Positions 8,935 through 17,984 of a stretch of DNA of 53,417 nucleotides are shown here, piece by piece. A program made the translations under genes and the position numbers. The notes under the pieces are model-generated. The model worked only from the letters and a program-made list of their open reading frames with translations. It was not told the DNA's origin and did no database searches. Source of the DNA: Muribaculaceae bacterium Isolate-002 (NCI) (GTDB taxonomy: Bacteria; Bacteroidota; Bacteroidia; Bacteroidales; Muribaculaceae); the NCBI GenBank assembly GCA_004102805.1, contig SCEG01000017.1, positions 1 to 53,417 of the forward strand. Reading direction: 5' to 3'. Every line of letters begins with the position of its first letter. The stretch's first letter is position 1.

Positions 8935-9540
8935 TCAAGAGTTTCTCGATATGTGTCCGAGGTAACCTCCGTGGTGGCGCTTGGCGTAGTCGGCGCGTGT
9001 GAAGCCGATGGCTTGCATCACGTTCACCACCAGAATGTCGCCAATCACTGTCATCATGGTGGTCGAGGTAGTGGGCGTCAGGCCGAGAGGGCAAACCTCC
9101 GGGGCACCCCCGGTGAGGATGGTGACGTCGGCTATGCGGGCAAGCTCGCTGTCGCCGTTGCCGGTGATTACTATGATGGGAATAGAGGGGATGAGATTGC
9201 GGGCGAGGGCTACGAGGTCGATGATTTCGCGGGTCTTGCCCGAGTTGGATATCAGCAGCAGGGCGTCGTCGGGCTGAAGCAGGCCGAGGTCGCCGTGCTG
9301 TGCCTCCGAGGGGTGGAGGTTGACAGCCGGAGTGCCTGTCGACGAGAATGTCGTGGCAATGTTCATGGCTATCTGTCCGGCTTTACCCATGCCCGAGGTC
9401 ACGAGCTTGCCGCCGCGGCGGTTGACATGCTCCACTATCAGTTCTACGGCACGGGCGTAGGCGTCGGTCACCGGTATGCTGAGTATCGCTTCGCTTTCGG
9501 CGCGCAATATCTCTTTGATTGAATTTGTCAGATCTTTCAT
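8935..9540 (-). CDS. kdsD: SIS-domain D-arabinose 5-phosphate isomerase (KdsD/KpsF type), no CBS domains
   Basis: Interconverts ribulose 5-phosphate and arabinose 5-phosphate, the first committed precursor of KDO. The single sugar-isomerase (SIS) domain contains VTSGMGKAGQIA near 48-60, HPSEAQHGDLG near 88-98 and LISNSGKTRE near 108-117, all typical of KpsF/GutQ enzymes. At 201 residues it lacks the C-terminal CBS pair found in enterobacterial KdsD; SIS-only forms occur in Bacteroidota. The start at 9540 (MKDLTNSIKEIL) is chosen over one 11 codons upstream because a -7 element lies at 9571-9578, so the upstream ATG would fall at or before the transcription start. It heads the kdsD / PfkB-like / ribH group and complements waaA in this window. 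Confidence 0.9.
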   Translation of the reverse strand: MKDLTNSIKEILRAESEAILSIPVTDAYARAVELIVEHVNRRGGKLVTSGMGKAGQIAMNIATTFSSTGTPAVNLHPSEAQHGDLGLLQPDDALLLISNSGKTREIIDLVALARNLIPSIPIIVITGNGDSELARIADVTILTGGAPEVCPLGLTPTTSTTMMTVIGDILVVNVMQAIGFTRADYAKRHHGGYLGHISRNS

Positions 9541-9570
9541 TGGTCTTTTGGCTTTTGGCTGTGCCGTCGG

Positions 9571-9578
9571 CAAAGTTA
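9571..9578 (-). promoter_or_regulatory. -7 element of the kdsD promoter
   Basis: TAACTTTG on the minus strand, 31 nt upstream of the kdsD ATG, matches TAnnTTTG. The -33 position has only a weak TCTG at 18 bp, so the promoter is probable but not complete. Confidence 0.5.
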
Positions 9579-9623
9579 CGAAAAATCGGACACACTCAGA
9601 AACGTCGGCACCATATTTTCACG

Positions 9624-9660
9624 CCGTCGGCCGGCAAAATCTCACTTTGCCGGCCGACGG
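9624..9660. terminator. Strong 15-bp hairpin at the end of the PorU-paralogue gene
   Basis: A perfect 15-bp stem (9624-9638 with 9646-9660, 7-nt loop) lies 20 nt past the stop codon of the C25 protease gene. The U tract is poor on both strands. It may still terminate or may protect the transcript's 3' end. Confidence 0.6.
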
Positions 9661-9679
9661 AGCATTGTGTGTGATTGTG

Positions 9680-12600
9680 TCAGTTGCCTGTGACGGCTAT
9701 GCGGTGGGTGCGTGTGTTGCTGACGCTGTCGCCTTCGCGTATAGTGGCCTGATAGAGATAGATGCCGCGGGTCACGCGGTGTCCGGCGTTGTTTTGCAGG
9801 TTCCATGTCACGGGACTTGTCAGATACATGTCGCTGCGGCCTGTTGTCACTGACTGCCATACGGGCTGGCCGAGCATGTCGTAGATGGATATCGTCACCT
9901 CCACGCGTGCGTCGGGTCGGTCATGCGACAGATAGAAGTTGGCCTGTACGGATGCGGGATTGGCGTCGGAATATACGTCATAGAGCACGGGTGCCTGGCC
10001 GGGCGATACGTAAAATTCGATTGTTTCTGATGTTGAGTTGTCTGACGTATCCCATATTCTGAGTCGCAGAGAGTGTTCGCCCTCTGTCAGCTCGGGCAAC
10101 TGGTAGGCGATTATGCCCGAAGGAGAGCCGTCGGCTGCCGGAGTGTAGTATTCGGCCACATCGGAATAGCTTTTTTTACCGTCGACCATGATGTTCATCT
10201 GGTGGCCGATGCCCGATGTGTTCATGTTTATGCCGCGGTTGTCGGATATCTCTGCGATAAGCATCGGAGTGGCGTTGACATGGCCGCCTGAACGGAAGCT
10301 GGGATGGTTTAGATAAATCGATTTAATCACGGGAGGCATGTCATCTTTTACCGTGTCGTCGGTGCCGAATACATAGAAGTCGCGGTTGACTGTGACGGCA
10401 TAGTCTGACACTGTGTTGCCGCTGTTTTCCTTTGCGACGAGACTGAGCGTGGCCTCGCGGAAATTGTTGGTTATCTCTGACGGCATGGCGATGCGCACTT
10501 TGAATTGGCCGGCTTTGACAGAGTCGTTTCCGGCGAACAGACGGTTGCCGTGCTGCTCGAAGGTGATCGGTTTGCCGTTTTTTCCGTTGCCGAGCGTGGT
10601 GATGCTGTATTCGGCGTCGTAAAGGGTCGAGGCCACGGTGCCGTTAAACGCTGTCATGGTGTTGCCCTCGCTGTCAAGCACCCGTCCTTCGACCTCGACA
10701 TTCTGCCTGGCCTGCATGACGGCTTGCTCATAGTCTCCCGTTTCCACTCCGTTGATGCGGTCGATGGCGATGTCGTGGAAAGGCATTGCGGGGTAGAGCG
10801 CCGGGTCGCCCATGAGTATATATCTCAGTTTGTTGGCGTCAGACAGCATTACGCCGCTGTCGGTTATCTTTGAGCTGTTTTTCGCACGGCGGTATATCTC
10901 GCCGATGGTGAGGCGGCTGCCGTCGGCATCGCGTGTGTAGATATGTCTGCCCATCGCCCGCGAGATGTATTCGTTTTCGGATATGTAGACCGGACGGTTG
11001 GCCGAAATCTGGGCGATGCACCCTCCGTCTTCGTGACTCCACATTATTTCACCGGCGGATATGGCGTTGGCGTCCCACCGCAGAAACTCGCATGTGGCCG
11101 CGAAAAATATGGGCCATTTGCGCAGATACATGTTGTTGATGTCGGTCAGCTTGAGGAGCCCTTCGTGGGTGAGGGAGGTGGTGTTGGCGTGCCCTATATA
11201 GAACCACCATGCCACACCCTCGTCGAGGGTCTTGAACATGAAGTCGCGAGCCTGCGGATATCCCTGGCCTGTAAGCTGGTAGGCGTCGGTATAGAGTTTG
11301 GTGTGCACGGCTGCATCGCCGCCATTGGCAAATATGTCGTCACAAACATTGTTCATCTGCTCCATGTGTATTCCGTTGTCCTGGTCGTCGGCTATCAGTA
11401 ACGAGCGGTTGCGCCACGTCCCGGCAGGCATCTTTGTGGAGTATGAAATCACTTTGTTGACGGCGCTTGCGGCGCTGCCGGCCGATGTCACAGGCATACG
11501 GCCCACTCCGATGCACAGGTAGTCGGTGGCCATGGTGGTGCCTGAGTTGTCGCGCAGGAAAGCGAAGATATCGTCGGTGGTGTAGGAATCGGTGTCGGTC
11601 TCTCCTTTTTCCGACTGCCACAGCGGCATGAGAGGATAATTGAGAGATTTCACGGCAGTGGTGATGCGGCGGTTGTCGTAGCTGCCGCGTCCCATGAATA
11701 GCGCCAGTCGCAGGGTGCGCTCCGATTCCTCTGATCGGTCATAGAGCATCTTGAGCATCTTGCGGAATGCGTTGACGTCGGGACTGCCCGACGCAAATTC
11801 ATTGAATACTTTCTCCTGGTCGACGACGAGCACTTTCATCTTGTCGTTGTCACGGTGGAAATCGGCCAGACGCTCTGCCTCCGACAGCCACGCCGACGGC
11901 GTGAATATCACCATGTCGGGCACTTCGACGCCGTGCAGGTTCTGGTTTGCTACACTGCCGACATATTTAGGCTCGGCGAAAGTTGCCGACGGATCGAATG
12001 CCACATAGCGGCGGTTGCCGGTGTAGTCGTTGGTCCAGCGGAGAGTTGTGCCGTCAAGTCCGGCGTTCATGGCAATGATGGAGAGGGGCGATGTGATGTC
12101 CCACACAACAGTCGAGCTTCCGGCATTGGCCAGCGCAGCCTGGTTGGACGGAAGTGTGAACAGCAACTGAGCTCCCGACATGCTGAGGCGTCGCAGGTAG
12201 TTGACTGCAAGATAATCGAGATGGGCGGCCGACACAGTGCCCGTGCGGCTGAATGTCACGCCTATAGGCAGCTTTTCGTCAGTGGCCGTGAATGTCTTGG
12301 TAGTGACAGTTGCTCTATAGTTGCCGTGTTCAGAAGCTGTTGAGCTGATAGCATCGGTTGGTGAATATGGCAGTTCGTTGCCATAGGCGGTGAATTTGAC
12401 TCTTGATTCGGATGAGGCGGTAGTCATGAACGAGCAAGCCAGCCACACCTGCGAGCTGCTGACTACATCGTTGAGGGTGAATGAGTATGCGCGTGTGGGC
12501 GTATAGAGAAAATCCTCGCCGCCATATTGCTGCCCGGTTGATGCCAGACTCACGAGGTCTTTTTCATGGAATATGTAGTCGATAAACGAGGTCTCGGGCG

Positions 12601-13123
12601 ACGTGGCCGTCGGAGCGCCTTCTTTCGGTATTTCCCTGTCATTTCCGTCGCAGTCGCTGACAAAATAATAGCCCAGATCGGTGTAGGCGTTCTGCTTCGG
12701 ACGCACGTAGCGGCCTGTCTGGGTCACGGCCTGGGTCACTCCCTCGGCATAGAAAAGTAGTCCGCGGTCGGTGCGCATTGTCTGCACCATAGGCAGGTCG
12801 TCGATATATCCCCGCTCAGTGAGACGGTCGGGGAGCTGACGCCCTCCGTAGCCGTAGATATGCACTTTCGAGGGGTCGGTGAAGCCCATTTTGCGCATCT
12901 GCGTGTTGCTCAGCAGATATATGCCGTCGGCGTCGACGCTTATCTTGACCCAGCGTCCTGACGCCATGCGTGAGTTTTCGGTATATGTAGACAGGTTGAA
13001 GGCGCCTGCGCCTGAGGGGAGCAGTGTCGCCAGCAACACTATTGCAGCCGCAATGTGCAGTCTGATATTATTTATGGAGTAATGTCTTGTCATGTCGCGA
13101 TATGATGGGGTGTGTTTATTCAA
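9680..13123 (-). CDS. PorU-family C25 cysteine protease (second PorU paralogue)
   Basis: A 1,147-residue exported protease of the gingipain/PorU family. A signal peptide ends near residue 41 (AAAIVLLATLLPSGAGA). The PorU-type N-terminal module (GRWVKISVDADGIYLL at 56-71, IYGYGGRQL at 89-97) precedes the C25 catalytic domain, where His645 in YIGHAN and Cys678 in AATCEF form the expected dyad. The C-terminus has an Ig-like segment and an FlgD-like end (WNLQNNAGHRVTRGIYLY). PorU is the T9SS sortase that removes the C-terminal signal of cargo and joins it to lipopolysaccharide; the canonical copy beside porV is at 41255-44731. This copy lies 7 nt after a GH25 gene, or 37 nt if the Met at 13093 is used. 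It may be a paralogous sortase or a secreted peptidase. Confidence 0.88.
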   Translation of the reverse strand: MNKHTPSYRDMTRHYSINNIRLHIAAAIVLLATLLPSGAGAFNLSTYTENSRMASGRWVKISVDADGIYLLSNTQMRKMGFTDPSKVHIYGYGGRQLPDRLTERGYIDDLPMVQTMRTDRGLLFYAEGVTQAVTQTGRYVRPKQNAYTDLGYYFVSDCDGNDREIPKEGAPTATSPETSFIDYIFHEKDLVSLASTGQQYGGEDFLYTPTRAYSFTLNDVVSSSQVWLACSFMTTASSESRVKFTAYGNELPYSPTDAISSTASEHGNYRATVTTKTFTATDEKLPIGVTFSRTGTVSAAHLDYLAVNYLRRLSMSGAQLLFTLPSNQAALANAGSSTVVWDITSPLSIIAMNAGLDGTTLRWTNDYTGNRRYVAFDPSATFAEPKYVGSVANQNLHGVEVPDMVIFTPSAWLSEAERLADFHRDNDKMKVLVVDQEKVFNEFASGSPDVNAFRKMLKMLYDRSEESERTLRLALFMGRGSYDNRRITTAVKSLNYPLMPLWQSEKGETDTDSYTTDDIFAFLRDNSGTTMATDYLCIGVGRMPVTSAGSAASAVNKVISYSTKMPAGTWRNRSLLIADDQDNGIHMEQMNNVCDDIFANGGDAAVHTKLYTDAYQLTGQGYPQARDFMFKTLDEGVAWWFYIGHANTTSLTHEGLLKLTDINNMYLRKWPIFFAATCEFLRWDANAISAGEIMWSHEDGGCIAQISANRPVYISENEYISRAMGRHIYTRDADGSRLTIGEIYRRAKNSSKITDSGVMLSDANKLRYILMGDPALYPAMPFHDIAIDRINGVETGDYEQAVMQARQNVEVEGRVLDSEGNTMTAFNGTVASTLYDAEYSITTLGNGKNGKPITFEQHGNRLFAGNDSVKAGQFKVRIAMPSEITNNFREATLSLVAKENSGNTVSDYAVTVNRDFYVFGTDDTVKDDMPPVIKSIYLNHPSFRSGGHVNATPMLIAEISDNRGINMNTSGIGHQMNIMVDGKKSYSDVAEYYTPAADGSPSGIIAYQLPELTEGEHSLRLRIWDTSDNSTSETIEFYVSPGQAPVLYDVYSDANPASVQANFYLSHDRPDARVEVTISIYDMLGQPVWQSVTTGRSDMYLTSPVTWNLQNNAGHRVTRGIYLYQATIREGDSVSNTRTHRIAVTGN

Positions 13124-13130
13124 TGTCCCG

Positions 13131-13835
13131 TCATAATGAACGGTAAAATTCTGTTTTTATTGTGTTTAAATCGACTTTTCCTTCAGCTCCGTCGATTTTT
13201 CCGCGATGGGAATATTGCCACATCGACCAGTCGAGCTCCGGCTCGGGTTCGGTGAACGAGCATATCCAGAGCGGATAACCGCTGAAATTGCCCTTCAGAT
13301 AGCGGTCATAGTCATCTTTGTTGGAGTAGAGTATTACCTGCAGACCCTCGCTCTCGATATGGCTGAGCAGCGTGCGCAGGCGGGTTATTATCATGGATGC
13401 CTCGTGTCCGTCGGGGTTGCCGAACCTCTCGATGTCTATTACAACGGGAAAATCGAGACTGCGGTTACGCAGTGAGTGCAGCAGATTGATGGCCTGCAGC
13501 TCGCCGTCGGTGTCGAAGCGGAAGAAGTGATATGCTCCCACTTTCATCCCGGCGGCGCGGGCTCGGCGCAGATTGTCGACGAACATGGCGTCCTTGAAGT
13601 CGGTGCCTTCCGTAGCCTTGATGATGGCGAAGTCATATCCGGCGCTCTTCACTCTTGAGAAATCGATATAGCCGTTGTGGGCTGAAATGTCGATGCCTCT
13701 TACCGGATAGAGGTTTTCGTCAGGCTCTATGGCCGGCGTGTTGGCTATATACTGCCGGTAGGCATGTATGAAGCCGCACACCGTTATGACCGCCGCCACG
13801 ACTATCGCTGTCAGTATTCCGGCCCGTCGGTTCAT
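13131..13835 (-). CDS. GH25 family lysozyme (N,O-diacetylmuramidase), membrane-anchored
   Basis: A 234-residue protein with one N-terminal membrane segment (residues 6-26) followed by a complete glycoside hydrolase family 25 barrel. Family landmarks are RGIDISAHNG near 46-55 (first catalytic Asp region), FAIIKATEGT near 69-78, GAYHFFRF near 101-108 and VVIDIE near 135-140 with the catalytic Glu, ending in WMWQYSH-like WSMWQYSHRG. Such enzymes cleave the MurNAc-GlcNAc bond of peptidoglycan; here the product would face the periplasm, suggesting cell-wall remodelling rather than attack on prey. Its ATG overlaps the stop of the upstream ABC-3 permease by 4 bp (ATGA), and the PorU paralogue follows, so the three are likely co-transcribed. 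Confidence 0.9.
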   Translation of the reverse strand: MNRRAGILTAIVVAAVITVCGFIHAYRQYIANTPAIEPDENLYPVRGIDISAHNGYIDFSRVKSAGYDFAIIKATEGTDFKDAMFVDNLRRARAAGMKVGAYHFFRFDTDGELQAINLLHSLRNRSLDFPVVIDIERFGNPDGHEASMIITRLRTLLSHIESEGLQVILYSNKDDYDRYLKGNFSGYPLWICSFTEPEPELDWSMWQYSHRGKIDGAEGKVDLNTIKTEFYRSL

Positions 13836-14674
13836 GTCGGTCGGTTATCTGCGCCGGAAGGGGCGCGGTTGATTTTATGCGAGATATATGATGCGGTCTT
13901 GGCTGCCGCGTAGACTGTCGCCATTATGATGACTATCAGCGCCGAGCAGGGTACCTCGATATAGCACGACGCAATCAGGCCGCCCAGACAGCACGCCACC
14001 GACACCACGCACGATGCCGCCATAAGCCGGTTGAGGCGGTGGTAGCGTGTCTCCGCTATCATCTGCGGTAGCGACAGCATCGACATCAGCAGCATCACGC
14101 CCACAAGTTTTATTGTCAGGACTATCGCTATGGCTGTGAACACTGTCATGGCGGTGTTGATAAGTCCGGTGCGGAGTCCGCTCACACGTGCGAAGTCGCG
14201 GTCGAAGGCGCAGATCACAATCTTGTTGTAGAATGCTGTGACAAAGGCAATAAGCAGTGCGGTGAAGCCGGCAAACACCAGCAGGTCAGACTGCGTTATT
14301 GTCAGTATGTTGCCAAACAGAAACGCATTTAACTCAGGCACATAGCCCGGAGTGAGAAACACGAACAGCACTCCGACCGCCATGCCCAGCGACCACACCA
14401 CGGCTATAGCCGAGTCTTCCCTGACTCGGTGGCGCGTCGAGAGCCATTCCACCCCTACCGATGAGCCGACAGCAAATACGCCGGCCATCAGTATGGGGTT
14501 GATGCCTGTGAAATATCCGAGACCGAGTCCGCCGAAGCAGGCGTGGGTTATGCCGCCGGCTATCGCTACGAGCCGGCGCGCGAATATGTAAGTGCCTATT
14601 ACCGACGAGGCAAGCGCTATCAGCGTTATGCCCATCAAGGCGTTGCGGAAAAACTCGTAGTCAAACAGTTCCAT
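13832..14674 (-). CDS. ABC-3 family metal ABC transporter permease (ZnuB/MntB-like)
   Basis: A 280-residue polytopic inner-membrane protein with the eight to nine hydrophobic segments of the ABC-3 permease family. Family features include an opening with FRNALMGITLIALASSVIGTYIFARR, GITHACFGGLGLGYF near residues 41-55 and KLVGVMLLMSMLSLPQMIA near 189-207. Relatives import zinc, manganese or iron together with an ATPase and a periplasmic binding protein. Neither partner gene is adjacent here, so they must lie elsewhere or the permease has an unusual partner. The metal cannot be decided from sequence. It overlaps the GH25 gene by 4 bp and follows the M6 protease stop by 38 nt. Confidence 0.9.
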   Translation of the reverse strand: MELFDYEFFRNALMGITLIALASSVIGTYIFARRLVAIAGGITHACFGGLGLGYFTGINPILMAGVFAVGSSVGVEWLSTRHRVREDSAIAVVWSLGMAVGVLFVFLTPGYVPELNAFLFGNILTITQSDLLVFAGFTALLIAFVTAFYNKIVICAFDRDFARVSGLRTGLINTAMTVFTAIAIVLTIKLVGVMLLMSMLSLPQMIAETRYHRLNRLMAASCVVSVACCLGGLIASCYIEVPCSALIVIIMATVYAAAKTASYISHKINRAPSGADNRPT

Positions 14675-14712
14675 CTCGTGACCCGGATACGGGGATTAAT
14701 TAAGCTGTAAAA

Positions 14713-17196
14713 TTATTTTATTACTTTTTCAACTCGTGAGCCCTGTCGGCGTATATAGATGCCGCCGGCGGGGTTGTCGACACGTATGCCCTGCAGGTTG
14801 TAGTATTCCACGGGGGCGTTGTCATTGTCTGTGGCTATGCCGTCGATTGACGCTGAGCCGAGTTTCACGTCGACGGCGTTTGATGCGGCCGACTTTTTAT
14901 TCTCGCCGTTGACAGCCACAACCGTGTAGCGGAATTCGGCCTTGCCTTCCGGCAGATTGTCGACACGCACTCTGGTGGCTCCGCCTGTTGACATCGAGTT
15001 GTAGGCCGGGATAACCGACGCGCCTTCCGAAGATGTCGTTACCGTCATGTCGTCGATTGCGAGGTTGCCTGATACCTTGTTGTCATAGACAAGTTTCAGC
15101 TGATACACATCTGAGCGGGGTATCGTGTATGTGATGGTGGCACCTTTGCCTGTGTTCCAGTCTTTAAACACCGTCAGTGGTGTCTCTGAGTTTCCGTCAA
15201 CGGCATAGAGTGTGGCGGAGCTTCCCGAAGTGCCTGTGCCCTGGCCTTTTGCCCAGAATGAGATCTGAGTGACGGGATAGTCATATCTCGGTGTCTGCAC
15301 ATAATAGTTCGCTTCCATTCTCATTGATGGGGACGCATTGCCGTAGTTGCCTGATGAGGTGTATGTCTTGGTGTGGCTTGACGACCATCCTGACGGAAGC
15401 GTGATCAAACTACTGCTGCCGAAATTATTGGTGTCGGTGGTTGTTACGAGTTCGCCGAGCGCGGAGACTGTCAGCAGATAGTCGACGGCGCCGTCGACGG
15501 CATTCCATGACGCGATGAAGTAGTCTGTGCCGATTTCATCGCCGGTGGGCATGACGGCTGTAGGAGCGTCGACTGCCGGAGTGCCGCCGCACACGTCGAA
15601 TGTGATGACGCCGTCGGTCTCGGTGATGCCGGTGACGGGTATGCCGAGCGAAGCTCCGGCCCATGTCTTCATGTTGGGCACGGTGTTGTCGGTAAATTCG
15701 GTGTATTGCCCCGATGTGCCCGGGAAGGCCCAGTTGGCGAGAGCCGACAGATTGCTGCCGTCGGGATTGTTGTTGGCTTCCTCGATGTCGACATACTGGT
15801 GGCTCTTGGTGTTGTTGACTGAGTTGTTACGCCATATTGCCGTGTTGTAGTCGATGTGCCATATCAGCATGCCGTGTCCCGGGAGGTATTTGTCCCATCC
15901 TTCCTGCTGGCGGTTCTCAAGAAGGAAGAATTCGGTGCTCTTCGATGTCTGGATGATGCAGCCGTAGTTGCTTTCGGCTATATGGGTCAGCTCAACTGAG
16001 CGCGGTGTCTTGTCAAGCACGAGGGGGTCGATCCAGCCCATGGCGTTGCGCTCGAAAATTGAGTAGGTTGGCGGGGTGCGGCTGTCGTTGCTGTAGGGGC
16101 CGTAGTCCATCACCGACCATTCGCAGGGGGTGTAATATACGGAGGCTGAGGTGTGATAGAGGTCGGGCAGACCCATCACGTGAGAGAACTCATGCACGAA
16201 AGTGCCGATGCCGTCGGGCTTGGTGCCGTCCCACTCGTTGGAGCAGGCGTAGCGGTTGATTTTCACACCGTCGAGTGTAAGCGTCTTGCCTGCCGATTCT
16301 ATCTCCCACTGGTGGGGCCATACGGTGTTGGCAGTCCCGCCGTCGGCCTCGCCGCGGCCGGCGTAGAACACAAACACATTGTCGACATAACCGTCGCCGT
16401 CAGTGTCGTAAATAGAGAAGTCTACATCCTTGTCGAGCAGTGTGCACCCCTCGATTACCATCTCCTCGGGGCGCAGGTCGTCGCCGTAGCGGTCATTGCC
16501 GCCATAATAAGCCTGTCTCTGTGACAGTGTCACCGGTCCGTAGACGTCAAAGTCGGGGGTGAACTGTCCCATCGATGCGTCGGTAAACCAGTCGAGCGCC
16601 GATCCGGTGCCGTTGTAGTCTGAAAATCCTTTTTCGCTTATCATGCGGCTGAAGTAGTCGCCTGCGTCGTATGATGTGTTGAACTTCACATCGGAATACT
16701 CGACGAGGATTATGAGTCCTTTCGGTGAGCCCATATTGGGATATGTCGTGCCCGGAAACAGTCCCACTCCCGACTGTGCCGGAAGTGACGCTTTGCTGCG
16801 CGGCGCATAGCTGCGTTCCTGTGCGCGTTGTGCCAGACGCGATTTGCAGGCTGTGGCTGTCATCGCTTCGTCAAGTGACGCGCGGTCTATCGCGGCCACA
16901 AACGCCGCCTGCGCAGCTGTGCGCGATGCTTTGTCGGCCGCCTTTATGTGCGATGCTGTCATGCGTCCTGTGGCGTCGGCCTCGGCGAAGTAATATCCCT
17001 TTGTCTCGTCGCCGACCACAATCTGGCCGTCGTCGGTAAGAAAATATTTATGAAATTCATCGCCAGCGCGTGTGAGCGTAAGCTGAGTGCCGTCGGGCTG
17101 TGTTGCTGTGAATGTGATGCGCTTGGCCGGAACAGCAATCGCTCCCAATGCCGTGACAAGAGCGCATATCGTTGCTATGTGACGTAATTTTCTCAT
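14713..17196 (-). CDS. M6 family secreted metalloprotease with T9SS-like C-terminal tail
   Basis: An 827-residue exported zinc protease. A signal peptide spans residues 1-24. A propeptide-like region is followed by the immune inhibitor A-type M6 domain: a calcium-binding-like YDTDGDGYVD at 263-272, and HEFSHVMGLPDLYH at 335-348 with the two zinc-binding His and catalytic Glu. A jelly-roll-like module follows (about 560-740), then a fibronectin-like stretch. The last 30 residues (EYYNLQGIRV, then GGIYIRRQG and VEKVIK) look like the short C-terminal sorting signals of T9SS cargo in Bacteroidales, so PorV/PorU in this window could export and anchor it. The -7 element at 17263-17270 is probably its promoter. 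No frame damage is visible. Confidence 0.9.
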   Translation of the reverse strand: MRKLRHIATICALVTALGAIAVPAKRITFTATQPDGTQLTLTRAGDEFHKYFLTDDGQIVVGDETKGYYFAEADATGRMTASHIKAADKASRTAAQAAFVAAIDRASLDEAMTATACKSRLAQRAQERSYAPRSKASLPAQSGVGLFPGTTYPNMGSPKGLIILVEYSDVKFNTSYDAGDYFSRMISEKGFSDYNGTGSALDWFTDASMGQFTPDFDVYGPVTLSQRQAYYGGNDRYGDDLRPEEMVIEGCTLLDKDVDFSIYDTDGDGYVDNVFVFYAGRGEADGGTANTVWPHQWEIESAGKTLTLDGVKINRYACSNEWDGTKPDGIGTFVHEFSHVMGLPDLYHTSASVYYTPCEWSVMDYGPYSNDSRTPPTYSIFERNAMGWIDPLVLDKTPRSVELTHIAESNYGCIIQTSKSTEFFLLENRQQEGWDKYLPGHGMLIWHIDYNTAIWRNNSVNNTKSHQYVDIEEANNNPDGSNLSALANWAFPGTSGQYTEFTDNTVPNMKTWAGASLGIPVTGITETDGVITFDVCGGTPAVDAPTAVMPTGDEIGTDYFIASWNAVDGAVDYLLTVSALGELVTTTDTNNFGSSSLITLPSGWSSSHTKTYTSSGNYGNASPSMRMEANYYVQTPRYDYPVTQISFWAKGQGTGTSGSSATLYAVDGNSETPLTVFKDWNTGKGATITYTIPRSDVYQLKLVYDNKVSGNLAIDDMTVTTSSEGASVIPAYNSMSTGGATRVRVDNLPEGKAEFRYTVVAVNGENKKSAASNAVDVKLGSASIDGIATDNDNAPVEYYNLQGIRVDNPAGGIYIRRQGSRVEKVIK

Positions 17197-17262
17197 AATC
17201 GGAGGTAATAATTGGTTTATTTATGATTTCTTTGAATATATGCTTATGATATCTGTTACTTG

Positions 17263-17270
17263 CAAATTTA
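17263..17270 (-). promoter_or_regulatory. -7 element upstream of the M6 protease gene
   Basis: TAAATTTG on the minus strand, 66 nt before the ATG, fits TAnnTTTG. A TTTG lies upstream, but at 23 bp, slightly beyond the normal spacing. Confidence 0.4.
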
Positions 17271-17317
17271 GCAAAATATTCAATAAAAATGCACAAATAT
17301 GTATTTTTATTCCGTTT

Positions 17318-17971
17318 TTATTTATGCGGTATCTTGTCAATCAGCGTGCTTTTCTGTTGCGGTGGCATGGGTGGCCTGTTATCCCGGACGGGTGTCTTGC
17401 GGCCGCCGGTAAGCCATATTATGGTGAGTGTCAGTGAAATGATGTATATGATGAGGTTGAGTGTATTGACGGTGTCGAGCGTTGAAATGAACTCGTCAAT
17501 CTCTCCGCCACTATGAAGGTTGGCGTATGCAATAAGATACATGGCCTTAGGCAGGGCGGTGGATGTGAATGCAAGCTTTGTCGGAAGCCATGCTTTTGTG
17601 CTGAATATAAACAGTATAAAGATTATAGTAACTGCGATTATGTAGATTATAAATGTGCTGTATCCGAATGCTACGGGATATTCGCCCGAGAGCAGGTAGC
17701 CGGAGATATTGACAACCGACAACACTGCGTTTACAGTTGCCGCACACGCCAATACCTTCGTTAAAATGCCCGAACCGGTATTTTTGCTGAAGGCAGTGTA
17801 GAGTATCGCTGCGGCAGTAATGATGGAAATAACCATATTACATGCCTGCATGATCTTGAAGGTTGATGACTCGTATTCGGCGTCATACATTCCTGTCAAC
17901 GTGGATATGATGTATGCCGCGAATAATATGCACAATGCCGTGCCCGTATGTTTTCTTATCGTTTCTGTCAT
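17318..17971 (-). CDS. Uncharacterised multi-pass membrane protein
   Basis: A 217-residue protein that I do not recognise. It has about six hydrophobic segments (near residues 10-27, 41-60, 72-94, 101-125, 133-150 and 170-189) and a hydrophilic, Pro- and basic-rich C-terminal tail (PPMPPQQKSTLIDKIPHK). It follows the CCGMH protein by 13 nt and is probably the last gene of the malY-aroA group. No catalytic motif is evident. Function unknown. Confidence 0.7.
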   Translation of the reverse strand: MTETIRKHTGTALCILFAAYIISTLTGMYDAEYESSTFKIMQACNMVISIITAAAILYTAFSKNTGSGILTKVLACAATVNAVLSVVNISGYLLSGEYPVAFGYSTFIIYIIAVTIIFILFIFSTKAWLPTKLAFTSTALPKAMYLIAYANLHSGGEIDEFISTLDTVNTLNLIIYIISLTLTIIWLTGGRKTPVRDNRPPMPPQQKSTLIDKIPHK

Positions 17972-17984
17972 GATGTTGTTTAAA

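Noticed and set aside
8903..9094. N-terminal extension of the PfkB-like protein by 64 codons
   Set aside because: Low-complexity His/Arg-rich sequence that overlaps the kdsD gene in another frame.
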